From Artocarpus heterophyllus (taxonomy: Eukaryota > Streptophyta > Magnoliopsida > Rosales > Moraceae): DNA of 64,000 nucleotides. This document shows, piece after piece, positions 23,901 to 36,383 of this stretch (the first letter of the stretch is position 1; each line of letters starts with the position of its first letter). The notes under the pieces are model-generated. The model had not been told where the DNA came from, ran no database searches, and worked only from the letters and a program-made list of their open reading frames with translations. The position numbers and the translations under genes were made by a program. The stretch is from positions 3,368,801-3,432,800 of the forward strand of contig CM046351.1 of the NCBI GenBank assembly GCA_025403435.1, written 5' to 3'.

Positions 23901-25590
23901 CGCTTCACTGCCACCCGAAACATAGGGCTCGCAATCTAGATTGGCAAGAAAAGCACAACAACCTAGATTCCTTCGCCCTCCTAGACACGACTTCATAAGA
24001 CGCTCACTCATTAGCCAATCACCACCACCCTGGTAAGTGATTACCGTCCCCCTATCAGACACTAGGGTCACTTTTCTAAGTTGGCAGTCCACGACTGCAC
24101 TATACCTGGATAACCAGTCCATCCCTAGAATAACATCATAGGAACTCATGGGGAGTATAATCAAATCACTTTTCAAATCTCATCCCTAATCTTTATTTTA
24201 CATGATTTACACATACAATTCACATACACTCGCCCCAAGGGAGAAGTTATGACTAGGGGTTCATTAAACTCTTCTACCTCTAATCCCAAGGCATGTACAA
24301 AAGAACTCAAAATGAGAGAATGAGAGGCACCGGTATCGAATAAAACACGAGCTAAGGATCTAGAAACCAAGATCATACCGTCAACAACCGCATTACCAGT
24401 CTGAGAATCTGACCCTCCAGATGCCATTGCATGAACCTGCACTGGCGCCTTCCCTTTTCCTCTACCGACATTACTGGGTCCTACATTACTTGGCCGATGC
24501 TGCTGAGATGGAGACGACTGCACACTACCTATACTCGGCGTTCGATACTGAGGAACACTGCGCTGAAAATACTGCGGCTGCTGCCCCCGTGCCGGATATG
24601 AGAATTGTTGAGGAGGAAAACTGCGTATACTGCAACTGCGGGTACTGCGGAGGTGGAGGTAGGGTCTGAGGCTGAGGTTGAGATGAACGACTGGCATCCT
24701 CCCCGGTCTGCAATCCAAGACGAGCACTCCTGATCGGGCAATTCCTCTTGATGTGTCCGGGCTGCTGACAGAAATGACAATGAAAGCTGTAGGGATTGCT
24801 GCGCCCGCTGCCAGACGAACTGCTGCTGCCACTGGTCGCACCGCCTTGCTTGCCTTTCCCCGGAGCTGGACGACTACTGGTGCTCTTCCTGCCACTCCTC
24901 TGCGGTCCTCCTGAAGCCTTGGCTCTATCCTCACAATACTGCACGTAATCATTCTCCACAAAGATTGCCGACGACACAAGCTCTCTGAAACTCCTAAGCC
25001 GTAGGGCAACCAACTGCCGCCGAATAGGAGCCTTGAGCCCTTCCTGAAACTTAATACATTTCTCGCGCTCCGACGCCACCGCTGATGGAGCAAACCTGGC
25101 CAACTCGTTAAACTTCGCCTCATACTCCCGAACTGACATATCACCCTGCTGCAATCTGTAGAACTCAGCTGCCTTCTGATCTCTATACCCCTGCAGAAAA
25201 TACCGATCATAAAACAGCTCCTCGAACTTGTCCCAACTGATATCACCACCGCGCTCCAGATGCTTAGTTTGTTTCCACCAGGTGTTAGCGCCACCCTCGA
25301 GCTTATACACCGCAAACTCCACACGATACTCCTCAGGCACACCAAGGGTATCTAGATGCTTCAGGATCGAATCCAACCAATATTCAACTAACTGCGGATC
25401 CCCATTGCCATCAAAAGTCGGAATAGACGCCCGTCGAAATTCCTTAAAGAACGCATGCCGACTACCAACACTGAAGTCTTCTGGTCTAGCCCCGGCTGCC
25501 ATCTGCCGGAAAGCCGCAAACATAGACCTCATCATGCTCTCATCATTTCCGAACTCGGCGGTCAGCAGTCGAACGACGTCTAGGTGCCAT
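20998..25590 (-). pseudogene. gag-pol of chromovirus copy 1 (frameshifted)
   Basis: Covers the same coding region as copy 2 but is split into frames 25590-24525 (gag), 24525-24173, 24176-23415, 23556-22186 and 22170-20998. Compared with copy 2 there is one extra base near 25560 (gag N terminus), one extra base near 24623 (after the zinc knuckle), one missing base near 24177 (after protease) and one missing base near 23567 (RT). It shares the in-frame TAG at 22186-22188 between RNase H and integrase. The integrase segment remains open: zinc-finger Cys pair CSTC, catalytic Asp in TMDFLTGLP and ITSDRYTRF, Glu in DGQSERV, then a chromodomain-like tail ending YPHLFCF. Confidence 0.9.
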
Positions 25591-25680
25591 TCTCTCACTT
25601 CTGAAAACAAAATTTAGACTGTCAGAGATATTTCACTGTCAAACCTATGTGTGCACAATTCCCAAGGTTCATAACCTTGA

Positions 25681-25692
25681 GCTCTGATACCA
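25681..25692 (-). other. Primer-binding site, chromovirus copy 1
   Basis: On the element strand TGGTATCAGAGC, three bases inside the 5' LTR. This is the standard complement of the 3' end of plant initiator-Met tRNA. Confidence 0.92.
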
Positions 25693-25695
25693 TTA

Positions 25696-27845
25696 TGTCA
25701 CGCCCCGGAGTACGGGAGGTGACGTGGTGGAATATTTAGATTAATTAAAAGAGGATTTAATTGAAATTAAGAGTTTAAAAATCAATTAAATGAGAAATAA
25801 AGAGATTTTCTACCACATTTGATAAAAAGAATTTGTAAATATTAAGCAAATAATAATTAAATAGAAAACTGCGAGTATGGGTTCCACAACCCACAACTTG
25901 TGCACACACATGGTACTGACAATATCATAAATACAATTACAGTCCAAGTACAAATAAAGTTAAGTCTTACATGCCTTGATTAATAATACAGAATATAAAT
26001 AAGTTCTCCTATTGCTCCTGAGTTCGGTCCGAAGAATCTTCTCCAAACCTAAATGGGAAACCACCTAGAAGGGGGGAATTTAAAACAATAAAACGTGAGC
26101 GAAAGGCTCAGTAGGACTATGTTTTATAAAATAATTTAATGCAAAGAAACATAGCATTATTAGAAGTTATTCAAAAGGACACTTAAATAAATAAATAATA
26201 CTTTGAGTAGAACCGTTCTGACACAGAACAGTCTACTCGTCAAATCAAAACACCATTTCACTTTTACCTAGGCAAACCATGATAACACCACCGTAGTGGC
26301 CCAGCTGGGTTTCGGGACCTGCCCCCAAGGTCGATCGCTACACGACCCGATCTCTGATATGGCATCATGCCCATGTGTTTATTATCATTATCATTCAAAA
26401 CCCAATTACCGAGTGTTGTCAATTACATTTATTATGAAATTCATTTCATATCACGGTATATTAAAATATAACCGATAAAACCATTTTCAAACAACCGTTG
26501 AAAACATTTTGATAGAAATCATTTTCAAAGCCAAATCATTTCAAAACCAGGCTACCAAAGAAAAGGGGTAGAAGTCCTACCTCAGTACTCGTGCCGGTAC
26601 CCCACACCGTAATCCCGGTCCGCTATACGTTAGCTCCACGGAACCACGAACGATCCTAGATACAAACTAAGTCAATCAATATCTAGTTTGAGACATTCTA
26701 TGTACTAAATCATTTCATGATGTCCTAGTGTGCCATTTGTACATTTAAAATCATCCTATAAGGTTGGGGTTTAAAATCAGGGTTCAAAACAGTGAAAACG
26801 AGTGAAAATCACAAAATTTTTCATGCCTCGGTTGGCCTGCCGGACACCCTGCTTCGGCCTGCCGAACTTCACAGTTCGGCCTGCCGAACGTTTCCCCAGA
26901 TTCGGCCTGCCGGTCGGAAGAACACCGGCCTGCCGATCATCACTCCGGCCTGCCGAACATGAACTTCGGCCTGCCGAACTGGGAAGATCCAGAAATCCCA
27001 GCCACAGGTTTCTCGATCCCCAAAATCCAAATCTGGATTCCAACTTGTTTTTCTCAATTCCCAGGCATGAAAACAATTATAGTTGATAGAAAAACATTCT
27101 AAATATGTTTGGACTCATTTAAACAAGATTAGACTCAAAATCCTCAAAAATTCGAAAATGAGGAAAATGAGGGGAAAAAATGAAAAATCTTGAATTCAAT
27201 CTGTTTTTCTTCAATCTAAGCTTAGATTCTAGTTGTTCTAAGTTCATCTAACACAAATCCAAGGTTTTCTAAGCTTAAACAAACTTAGATTTCAAAAACA
27301 CACAAAATTGAAAATTTTGTAAAAGTTTAGAAATTTCGAATCTAACCTCGAATCGAAGCTTCAATCCGCGTTCTCGGTTGCCGAATCACGTCCCCGAGCT
27401 TCCTCCTTGCTATCCCGAAGCTTGGATTCGAAATGGAGTTCAAAATTTGTGAAGAAATTAGAGAGAGAGAGAGGGGCTGCCGAGAGAGAAATTGAGAGAG
27501 AGCGATGAGAGCGAGAGAGAGAGAGAGAACCGGAGAGTGAGGAGAGAGAGTGAGAGAAAGGGAATAAATAGAGAAAATCGGTGGGCGGTTTTACTGTGCG
27601 AAAACCATGTACCGCCCACGGTTTTGCAAAACAGAGTATTTTTAACATTTTACAAATTGTGGTGTTTTAAAACTCAAAACATCATTTTAAAACAATAAGG
27701 AATCATTTACATGCATCAATTTAACAAAACAACCAAAATTTCAAATTCCAACCAAATAATCTAATTAAAGTTAAAACGTTAATTATGGCACACTAATTCA
27801 TCATTTACATTTACCTTAACATTAAATAAATTTCGGGGCGTTACA
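25696..27845 (-). repeat. 5' LTR of chromovirus copy 1
   Basis: 2150 bp. Same organisation as the 3' LTR but without the 21-bp palindrome segment and with scattered substitutions. TATA-like TATTTAT on the - strand near 27563-27570, followed by a CT-rich leader. Confidence 0.9.
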
Positions 27846-27850
27846 ATACC

Positions 27851-28279
27851 TCTCCTCATGTTAAAAACAAAAAAAAATACCAGCTGCATTTACGGGCAAA
27901 ATATGACATTTTTATCCTTAGTCAACAATTATGGGGTTTACTAATCTTTGCATTCCACATATAGTAAAAGAAATGACATCGTCAAAGACTAAGAATGTGT
28001 TTGACAAGTCGGTTGGAACGAATTAATTCCAACTTATTACAGTATAAAATTCTCAGTAGCTATAGTAAAATTAAAAAATTGTTAGTATAAAACTCTCACG
28101 TACGACAATTTTTAAATCAAAATTTTTAGTTCAACCGATTTATCAAACCACCTATAAACTTAATGCCACAAGTAGATAGGTGACTGAAAGTTAACAAAAT
28201 TAGAGTCATAAATGTTGACATATAAAATATTTTGTTAAATGGGTGTTTCTTAATTAAAAAAAGTGGTGTCAGTGTTATC
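27851..28279. other. UGT upstream region, first copy, right part, unit B
   Basis: Continues the upstream sequence after the chromovirus, aligning with unit A 2483-2910 and ending at the GTGGTGTCAGTGTTAT phrase. The UGT itself does not follow here because a second, partial upstream copy intervenes. Confidence 0.7.
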
Positions 28280-28876
28280 TTTGGTTTATATACAGTTCAA
28301 CAAATAAGTTCAGCTAATATGCAGTATTTTATTCATTTATTATCTTTCTTTCCTATGGGGTTATTTAAAAACTAATAAAGTTGCTCGTTTTTCTTCAATC
28401 TTGCGATATATTTATTTATTTATTATTTTATTGTGGACAATTTACTTTGAAAATAATTTAGATACTGCATTAAAATCGATATATTTTTTAAAATAAAAAA
28501 ATTAAAAATACTCCACCGTGTGTACTTTGTAATTTTTTTTTCTTCATAAAAATAACAACTAACCGGCCTCTCACCGTGAGAATCGATTTTTTTTTTTTAA
28601 TTTAAAAAACATTAGGGAAAGATGTGCCACATTTGTGAAGGATCCGTTGAGAAGATGCGTATCTTTACTTTCATATAAAATAATAGAAGCGAGTGAATAG
28701 AACACAGATTTGTGAGGTATCATATCTTTCTCCAACCCTTCACATAATCAAAAGTTTACGTTTTCTTGGGCTTTCTACACTCAAACTCGAATCACAAAAG
28801 ACACTCCTTTAATAAATATTTTATACCATACTTCCGAGTGTCCAAAAAAAAAAATAAAATAAAATGCTCCCTCTAT

Positions 28877-29175
28877 CACTATAAAAAACTAGACTATTAG
28901 TCATAACAGTTTTTAATAAACTTTTAATTACAACAATATTATGACTAATGTGTATTTAGTCACGACTTTTAGTTAATTTTTGTTTTGATTAAAACTTTTA
29001 GCCACAGGGCTTTTAGTCGTGAAAATTATGTGACTAAAAACCCAGTGGCTAAAGTTTTAGTCACAACAAAAACTTAATTAAAGTTGTAACTAAATGTACA
29101 TTAGTCACAACCAAATACTATGACTAAAAGTTTTGCTAAAAATATTATGACTAAAAGTCTCATTTTATGTAGTTG
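28877..29175. mobile_element. Hairpin MITE, CACTA-like ends, upstream of UGT in unit B
   Basis: Almost the whole 299 bp is an imperfect inverted repeat built from TTTTAGTCACAAC / GTTGTGACTAAAA-type arms around a short GC centre (CCACAGGGC). The ends CACTATAAAAAA and TTTTATGTAGTTG, followed inward by TTAGTCATAA, resemble CACTA-type termini. The site without it is seen at about 2419 and 18717. A 3-bp target duplication is not clear. Confidence 0.75.
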
Positions 29176-29550
29176 TTAGTCAAAATTTAATGAAAGATTG
29201 TAGTTTAACAACTAATTTTTTTAAACTGTGAAATTACCTCTCATCGTATGAAAAATTGCCAGCTGTATTTAGGGGCAAAACATGACTTTTTTATCCTTAT
29301 ATATATAGTCAACAAATATGACATTGGCAATGACTAAGATAGCGTTTGGTAAGTTGCTTGATACTAAACTATAGTGTAAATCTCATTAAGTATAAAAGTA
29401 AAGAATTATTACAGTGTAAAGCTTTTATATGCTGTCATTTTTAAACTAAAATTTTTAGTTTCAATCAATTTGTAAAATGACGTACAAAATTAATGGCAAA
29501 AGTAGATGGGCCACCGAAAGTTAAAAAATTAGAGTCATAAGATGCTGACA

Positions 29551-29558
29551 TATAAAAT
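29551..29558 (+). promoter_or_regulatory. Putative TATA box of UGT, unit B
   Basis: TATAAAAT in the same conserved phrase as in units A and C, 160 bp before the ATG. Confidence 0.4.
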
Positions 29559-29710
29559 AGTTTTGTTGAATGGGTGTTTCTTAACTTTAAAAAATTGAAT
29601 AAAAAAAACGTGGCGTCAGCGCTATTCTCAAACTTTTTTAAAAAAAAAAAAATTCATCTCCATCCTGCCATTGCCAACCACCATTTGTGCTACCAACTCC
29701 CATAGCTTTC

Positions 29711-32380
29711 ATGGAGGTGAAACACACTCCTACTCATCCAAACCACATGCCATCATTGTGGCCCTCGGCTTCCAAGGCCACGTGATCCCAACCGTTCATT
29801 TGGCCATCAAACTCGCATCAAAAGGCTTCACCATCACCTTCGTCAACACTGAAGCGACACACCACGAGATCACCAAGTCGTCAAAACAACACAACATCGG
29901 ATCAGATGATCACGGAAACGACGATATCTTTGCCGGAGCACGAAACTCCGGCCTTGACATCCGCTACAAAACGATGAGCGACGGTTTCCCGATCGAATTC
30001 GACAGGTTCACGAATGACGAGGAGTACCAGGAGGGTCACTTGAATGTCCTTCCAAACTATGTGGATGAACTTGTTGGAGACATAGTAAGAGATGATCCTT
30101 CTGTTTCTTGCTTGATTGCAGATACTTTCTACACATGGACGTCACAAATTGCCAAGAAATACAAACTTGTTAGTGTCTCCTTTTGGACTCAACCGGCTAT
30201 GGTCTTGTCTCTCTACTATCACATGGACCTCCTCAAGAAAAATGGTCACTTTGCATCTCAAGGTAACTTTTCCAATATGTTCATGGCAAAATTAATAGAT
30301 CTCTCAGAATTGTCGAAAGATAAAATATCACTAATGTCATGTAAGACATGCAAAACAATTAATATCTTTTAGTAGGTGACCAAATTATTCATTTTGAGAT
30401 CACGGCAAAAATCTATGTGTTGATAGAAAGGCCTTGTGATGTTGTTCATTTATGTCCTCAGTATATACTTTTGGCTTTTTCTCCAAGTGTCGTAACGTGT
30501 TATTAGGCTATGCAACTTATATTAGTAATTTAAATTCCCACCACACATGATTCATGTGTTGTTTTTTCTTCATTTTTTAAGTATTTGGAGGATGAAACGA
30601 ATGGAAGATTAGGTCTGTTTGGTTCGTTGGTTCTCGAAATATGGTGGTTTGAAATTTTTAATTTGAAATGAAAGATTGAAAAAGGTAGTTTAAACTTACA
30701 TTTCGAATTAGCCTTTGAATAAAATTTATTTTGAGTTATAAATGAATAAAATCCGTGTTTGGATATATATTGAAAAATTGAAGTTTTGAGTGTAGTAAAA
30801 AAATATATATTCAAAACTGAACCCAAAATAAATTGAAAACCTTGAAAATAAGGAGGAGGTGATTTCACGTTTAGAGGCCTTTTGGCTCCACTTGTCTTAG
30901 GGTCAATTTGAGAAATACCACTTCTGTGGTATTGTTTTTCAACTTTACCACTTCTATGAGAAAGTTTCAAAAATATCATCTCTAATGAATACAAAGACAT
31001 TATTATTCCAAAATATTTTAGGTTAGGATTAGGCAATATGTTATATAATGGTATTTTGACTTTTTAGTTTAAAAAAATTGTATGGATCAAAAGGAGAATA
31101 AAAGGTGATATAATACAATAGTGATAGTAAAAAAATAATATGCCATCTAATTTACTGCTTGTCTTGTCAATGTTTCAAATAGGCTTCAGTCTTTTACATC
31201 CAAGCGTCTTAACTCAAAAATGAGTTCAAACTCAGTGAAACCTTCAAACGAACGCACAGTTTTTATAAAAAAAATTGGTTCAATGTTTCAAGTTCAGGTT
31301 AATTTTGGGTTGTTTAAAAATGTTAGGAACCACTATGATTTGTGTAAAGTTGTTGGACTATTTTTAGGGGTAACCCTGCATAAATGAATAAATGAGCTCT
31401 CTAATTTCTGAGATGGGGTTATTTGTAAAATTTACTAAGTAACTTTTTTTTTTTTTTTTTTTTGTGAATCTTACTAGATAATCGACAAGATACCATTGAC
31501 TAAATACCGGGAATCAAGGCAATTGAGCCAAAAGACTTTATATCGTACCTTCAGAAACTGACACATCAACGGTGTACATCGGCTCTTATACCAGGCATTC
31601 GAGGATGTCAAAAACGTTGACTTTGTTCTTAGCAACGCAGTCCAAGAACTAGAACTTAAGACCATTTGGGCCTTACAAGAGAAACAGCCCATATATGCAT
31701 TGGACCAATTTTCCCGTCTGGGTCCACAAAAAGCTTGTCCCCACAAGCCTAAGGACACAAGTTGACTGCACCCAATGGCTTAATTCCAAGCGTCATGGCT
31801 CAGTCTTGTACATCTCATTTGGTAGCTGTGTTCTTTGTAGCAAAAACGACATTGAAGAAATAGCCATGGGATTGTTACTTAGGGAAGTGAACTTCATTTG
31901 GGTTATGCGTCCCAACATTGTGAGGTATTATCAAGAGTATGATTTACCCGTTGGATTTCTTGATGGGATCAAGGGTAGGGGCTTGATAGTGACTTGGACC
32001 AATCAGATTAAGGTGATCTTGCATCCTTCAATAGGAGGGTTTCTAACACATTGTGGATGGAATTCAATATTGGAAAGTATATGGTGTGGTGTGCCATTGC
32101 TATGTCTTCCTCTGTTTACGGATCAACCAACCAATAGGAAACTAGTGGTTGATGATTGGAGGATTGGGTTGAACCTTTGTGATGGGAAGCCATTGACAAG
32201 AGTGGAAGTAGCGGAAAGATCAACCATTTGATGAGTGGAAAATCTGGCGAAGAATTGAGGAAAGAGATGATTAAGGTGAGGAAAATTCTAGAGAATGCCT
32301 TGGCCATGAATGGATCATCAGAGAAAAATTTGTGTCAATTTATTACAGATTTGGAGGCAAAAATTAGTGAACGAATGTAA
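29711..32380 (+). pseudogene. UGT86A: UGT86A-type glycosyltransferase, unit B (broken)
   Basis: The same two-exon gene: exon 1 29711-30262, intron 1.2 kb, exon 2 31478-32380. Exon 1 has lost one A in CCAAACCAC (near 29743), shifting the frame; only an out-of-frame upstream ATG at 29671 brings it back. Exon 2 has TAC changed to TAA near 31502, and single-base losses near 31555, 31577, 31700, 31733 and 32217. The PSPG region itself (about 31995-32126) is intact at the sequence level, with Glu changed to Lys at motif position 6 (NQIK). Exon 1 is otherwise almost identical to unit C. The lesions mean no normal protein, unless they are sequencing errors. Confidence 0.88.
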
Positions 32381-32667
32381 GATTCATACTTGTCTAGGTG
32401 ACGAATTGGATGTGTGTTTGTATTGTGCTGCTAAATTGTATGTGTCACTTCTCTTTTCAAACTTTTTTTTTTCTTAGCTTACTGCTTTCTAACAGTTTTA
32501 TCAGTATTTGAGAAGGGCGGTCAGAAATTAAACTTTTAAATTGAAAACTGTAGCATGTGATAGCTTTATATTGTAGCTTTTTTTTTTTTATCATTGTAAC
32601 ATATGATAGATTTACACTGTAGCAACTAAAAATTTTGGTTAGAACTTATTTTGACACATTAGTCCAT
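32381..32667 (+). other. UGT 3' flank, unit B
   Basis: Same non-coding spacer as after the unit A gene. Confidence 0.5.
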
Positions 32668-35467
32668 TGTTAGGGTTTATGCTTTGTGTTGGCATATTTG
32701 GCAACGTAATTCAAGAAATTCAAAAATCAAATTCAAGATGATCAACATGTTATTTTGTAAAATCTAGTTCAAGGAGAATCTAAATTGGAGATGAGGATAG
32801 AGTTTAAAAGAAAAAAAAATCCTAGTTCAAATTGGATTTAATCTTAAAGTTTGAAGAAGATTTGTTTTTTGGTTCTTTTAAAGGAGGAGTTGCAATTACT
32901 TTTAGGATGATTTATCGAGATTTTCTAGAAGATTGAAATCAAGAATCGCAGTAAAAATCGTCTAGATATTACTTGAGAAAATCATATCAAGATTTTATCA
33001 GAGGGGGTTATTTCGAAGTCACAACTTCAGATAATGACTTCGAATTTCAAATGATCAATACAAGATCATATTGAGATTCTAGAAGGAGCTCTATATAAAC
33101 CTCACTTTGAAAGTGTATAGCACGTCCAAAGAGCTTCGTTTATACGAAATTTTTCGGAGCAAAGTCTTAGCATTTTTAGGAGAAAAAGTTGAAGTTTTTA
33201 AAAGAAAACACTCTGCACACCAAAAGGATTCTACATGTGCAGAATTAGAAAATAAGCAATGCTCATTGGATTGATCTATCTAATAGTTACATCTCAGAGG
33301 CAACAATAAAAAAAAAGAGTCTGAAGTTGCATAAGTTCAATTGATGATTGTAACATTTTTTTATCTTAGTGAATTATTCAATAGTTGGGTGTGACCCCAA
33401 AGACATAAGTTTAACAACCGAACCTCGATAACAATTGTTTGTGTTCTTTATATACTTTCCGTCTTTGGTAAATTTAGTTAACCTGAATTTGCTACAACTG
33501 TTTTCCTGGATTCTTTATGCAAATATAATATAATATTATAAATTAAAAGAGAGAAAAATGAAAAGGAGAAAGTTATCCATGAGTAATCTAGGCCTATTAT
33601 ATCACGAATGTGCATAAGACGATCTACCATAAGATGAAAGCCCCTTAGTGTAATAAAGTTAAATTCAATAATGATATAATAAATGAAAAATATATTTGCA
33701 TAGTGTGTGTTTCAGATGATTAGGATAGTTGGAACATGTCTTCAAAAAATTTTGAGACAACAGGTTATAGAATTCAAGAAGCTCTTTTAGGTATGATATG
33801 TTTTCTCTATACACACTATCTATATTGATATGCTCTTGATAGTTTTAGATATAATTTAAGTTCAAACTGTGATGATTGAAAATAATTCATGTTCAGAGAT
33901 GAAAAATAAGTGCTAAATTCTCACCATAAAGATTGCTCATTTGTGTATAGACGCGTCATGTTTAGTTTATTTATTTACATTTTTTTTTCAATTTGCATGC
34001 ACATATTCACACTACACACACACATGCACAAAATCACAAAAATATGTCAAGAAACTTGGGTATTAAGTGACTTTTAGAAATTTATTTGTCAATAGCTAGC
34101 TCTTACTCTGTCATGAAAAATGAGTTTAAATGGATGGTTAACTCAGGGGGAGGAACAACATGCATAACATATCATTTTATTTTATCATGCTTTCTTTGAT
34201 ATTCGTATAGACTAATGCTACTTAGATCTTGTGTCAAAAAGGAAGAGAAAGGGAACTTTCTTTCAGTATTGGTGTTTACAGGTATAAGACATGAGAATAT
34301 TGTACCTTGTTCAGGGGGAGCAACAAGGTTTTAAATGAAGAAACTGCTACTGAAAGTTGCAACATCGTCTGCGGCCTGCTACTGAAGTTGCACCTCAAGT
34401 TCCAACACCATCTGCAACCTCAGTTTTGAAGCTGCCAAGTCTCAGCTAGTTCAGTATATTCCAGGCAGTGTTGAATAAAGGGCAATAAGATAGAAGCATT
34501 TGCATAGAAAGGATATGACAATTTCACTTTGGCTATTGTTTTGTCAAAAGGGGGAGTACTAAGAGTTTGGTGCATATATTTCTTGACTCTGTTTTTCGTG
34601 CTCGTACTGCATATATAGTATTTTGCTAAAAAAATACCAAAGGGGATGATTGGTAGAGTTTATATTTTGCATTGGCATATTGGCAACGTTATTTACGAAA
34701 TTCAAAATCAAATTCAAGGTGATCTACATGTTATCCTGGTAACATCTAGTTCAGGAGAATTCAAATTAGAGAAAAGAAGAAGTTTTAAAGGAAAATCCTA
34801 GTTCAAATTGGCTTCAATCTTCCAGTTTGAAGAATGTTTTTTTTTTAATTATTTTAAAAGGAGGAGATTGTGATTTACTTTGAGGCATGATTAATGGAGA
34901 TTTACTAAAAGATTTAATCAAGAATCACAGCAGAAATCGTCTGGATACACTCAAGAAAATCGGATCAAGGTTTCATCCATGTGATTGTTATGAAGTCGCA
35001 ACTTCAGATTACGACTTCGATTTTTTAAATGACCAATACGAGATCATGTTGACATTATAGAACGCGCTCTATATAAATCTCACTTTCCAAAGTATTAGCA
35101 TGTCCAGAGAGCTTGGTTTTTATAGAGGTTTTTCAGAGCAAGGTCTTAGCATTCTTAAGGAGAAGAAGTTGAAGTTTTTAGGAGAAAATACTCTACACAT
35201 AGAAGGATCTACATGTGCAGAATTCGGAGATGAGTGATGCTTACTAGATATATCCATTTAAGAGTTGCATCTTAGAGGCGGCAATCGAAAGAAGGAGTCC
35301 TTAAACGTTGTTTAAGTCTAATTGGTGATTGTGACAATTTTTTGTCTTAGCAGATTATTCAATAGTTGGGCATGGCCCCTGGGACATATGCTTTAACGAC
35401 CGAACCTCGATAACATTACATGTGTTCATTGTATACTTTTTGTCTTTGGTAAATTTTTTAACCTGAA
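32668..35467 (+). mobile_element. Decayed non-autonomous LTR retroelement, unit B
   Basis: Duplicate of the unit A element, with LTR-like repeats at 32668-33486 and 34651-35467. Same CTCTATATAAA boxes and GGGGGAG phrases, with many private one-base losses. No open frame. Confidence 0.6.
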
Positions 35468-36212
35468 ATTAATTAAATTTAGTAAGTATTAAAAACTGGA
35501 TCTTACATCTATGATATTAATATTGACAAAAACTTCTGAAATATCTCAAGGATAATCATGCCACAATCGAATAGTAATTGAAAATTTTAAAAATATTTAT
35601 CTTAACAGTAATTGCAAAATATTATTTTCACTGCTGTTAAAAATAATAACCCTTCAACATTAGAACATTTCAATTGTTTTATTAAATGAATAGTGCCATG
35701 AGATAACAAGACATCTATCTAACCTTAATATATAGAGAGATTTACTTTAATCTCATGGAACTACAACACCGTCACTAACAAAACAATGGTTTGGTCTAAA
35801 AAAACACTATATATTAGACGAAGACCCACTATTTTGTTAGTATTGCGGTTATAAGCCTATAAGGATGAAAGTAGTTTTAATATTTATATAATGTGTGTGT
35901 GTATGACTATTCATGCTTAGCTTTCTTTTGGAAGCATGGATGCTCAGCTATTTGGCTGTTCTTAAAATAAAAAAAAAATTATTTTGTGAGAGATTAGGTT
36001 GAAATAATATAAATTTTAGAAATTATTAATATCATTGCAATACAAAATTCGAATGCTGTGATAATCAAAGACCGTCATTTCTAGGCACACGTGAAACATG
36101 AAATGCCAATATTCAACACTAATTGAGAAAACGCTGAACCAAAAAAGTGACCAAATTAATTCATTCTCAAAAAAAAAAAAAAGGGTGACCAAATTAAACT
36201 TCTGTACACCAA
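35468..36212. other. Intergenic spacer with imperfect hairpins, unit B
   Basis: Counterpart of 7951-8706; the TTTTGTTAGTA hairpin arm is kept at about 35770-35845. No gene. Confidence 0.4.
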
Positions 36213-36383
36213 TACTGCCGGATTTTTTTAACTAATTACTGCCCGATTCTTTTCGATTCAATACAGGATTTATTTTACTGCCGGATGTTTTTAGATTCAT
36301 TGCAGGATTTATTTTTCCTGCCGGATTTTATTAATTTATTACTGCCAGATTTCCTTAGAGTCACTGCGGATTTTATTTTACTA
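36213..36383. repeat. ACTGCCGGA minisatellite, unit B
   Basis: Same degenerate repeats of about 39 bp as in unit A. Confidence 0.7.

Larger units (their letters stand above)
18783..27845 (-). mobile_element. Ty3/Gypsy chromovirus (Tekay/Del-like), copy 1
   Basis: 9063 bp, inserted in antisense to the UGT. LTRs at 18783-20949 and 25696-27845 have TG..CA ends (TGTAACGCCCCG..GGGGCGTGACA in element orientation). The primer-binding site matches initiator-Met tRNA and the polypurine tract abuts the 3' LTR. The domain order gag, protease, RT, RNase H, integrase, with a chromodomain-like C terminus and LTRs over 2 kb, fits the Tekay/Del clade. The reading frame is broken at several points, so this copy is not autonomous. 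It sits about 1.9 kb upstream of the unit B UGT. Confidence 0.93.
28335..29625. repeat. Second, partial copy of the UGT upstream region, unit B
   Basis: From TTATTCATTTATTATC to the GTGGCGTCAGCGCTATTC phrase this repeats the upstream region already present at 18173-18777 plus 27851-28279, with divergence and a MITE at 28877-29175. Unit A has only one copy; unit C has the same arrangement (about 55755-57056). Confidence 0.75.

Noticed and set aside
30530..31036. 168-codon - strand frame inside the unit B UGT intron
   Set aside because: AT-rich intron sequence; the frame is interrupted in unit C (57965-58475).
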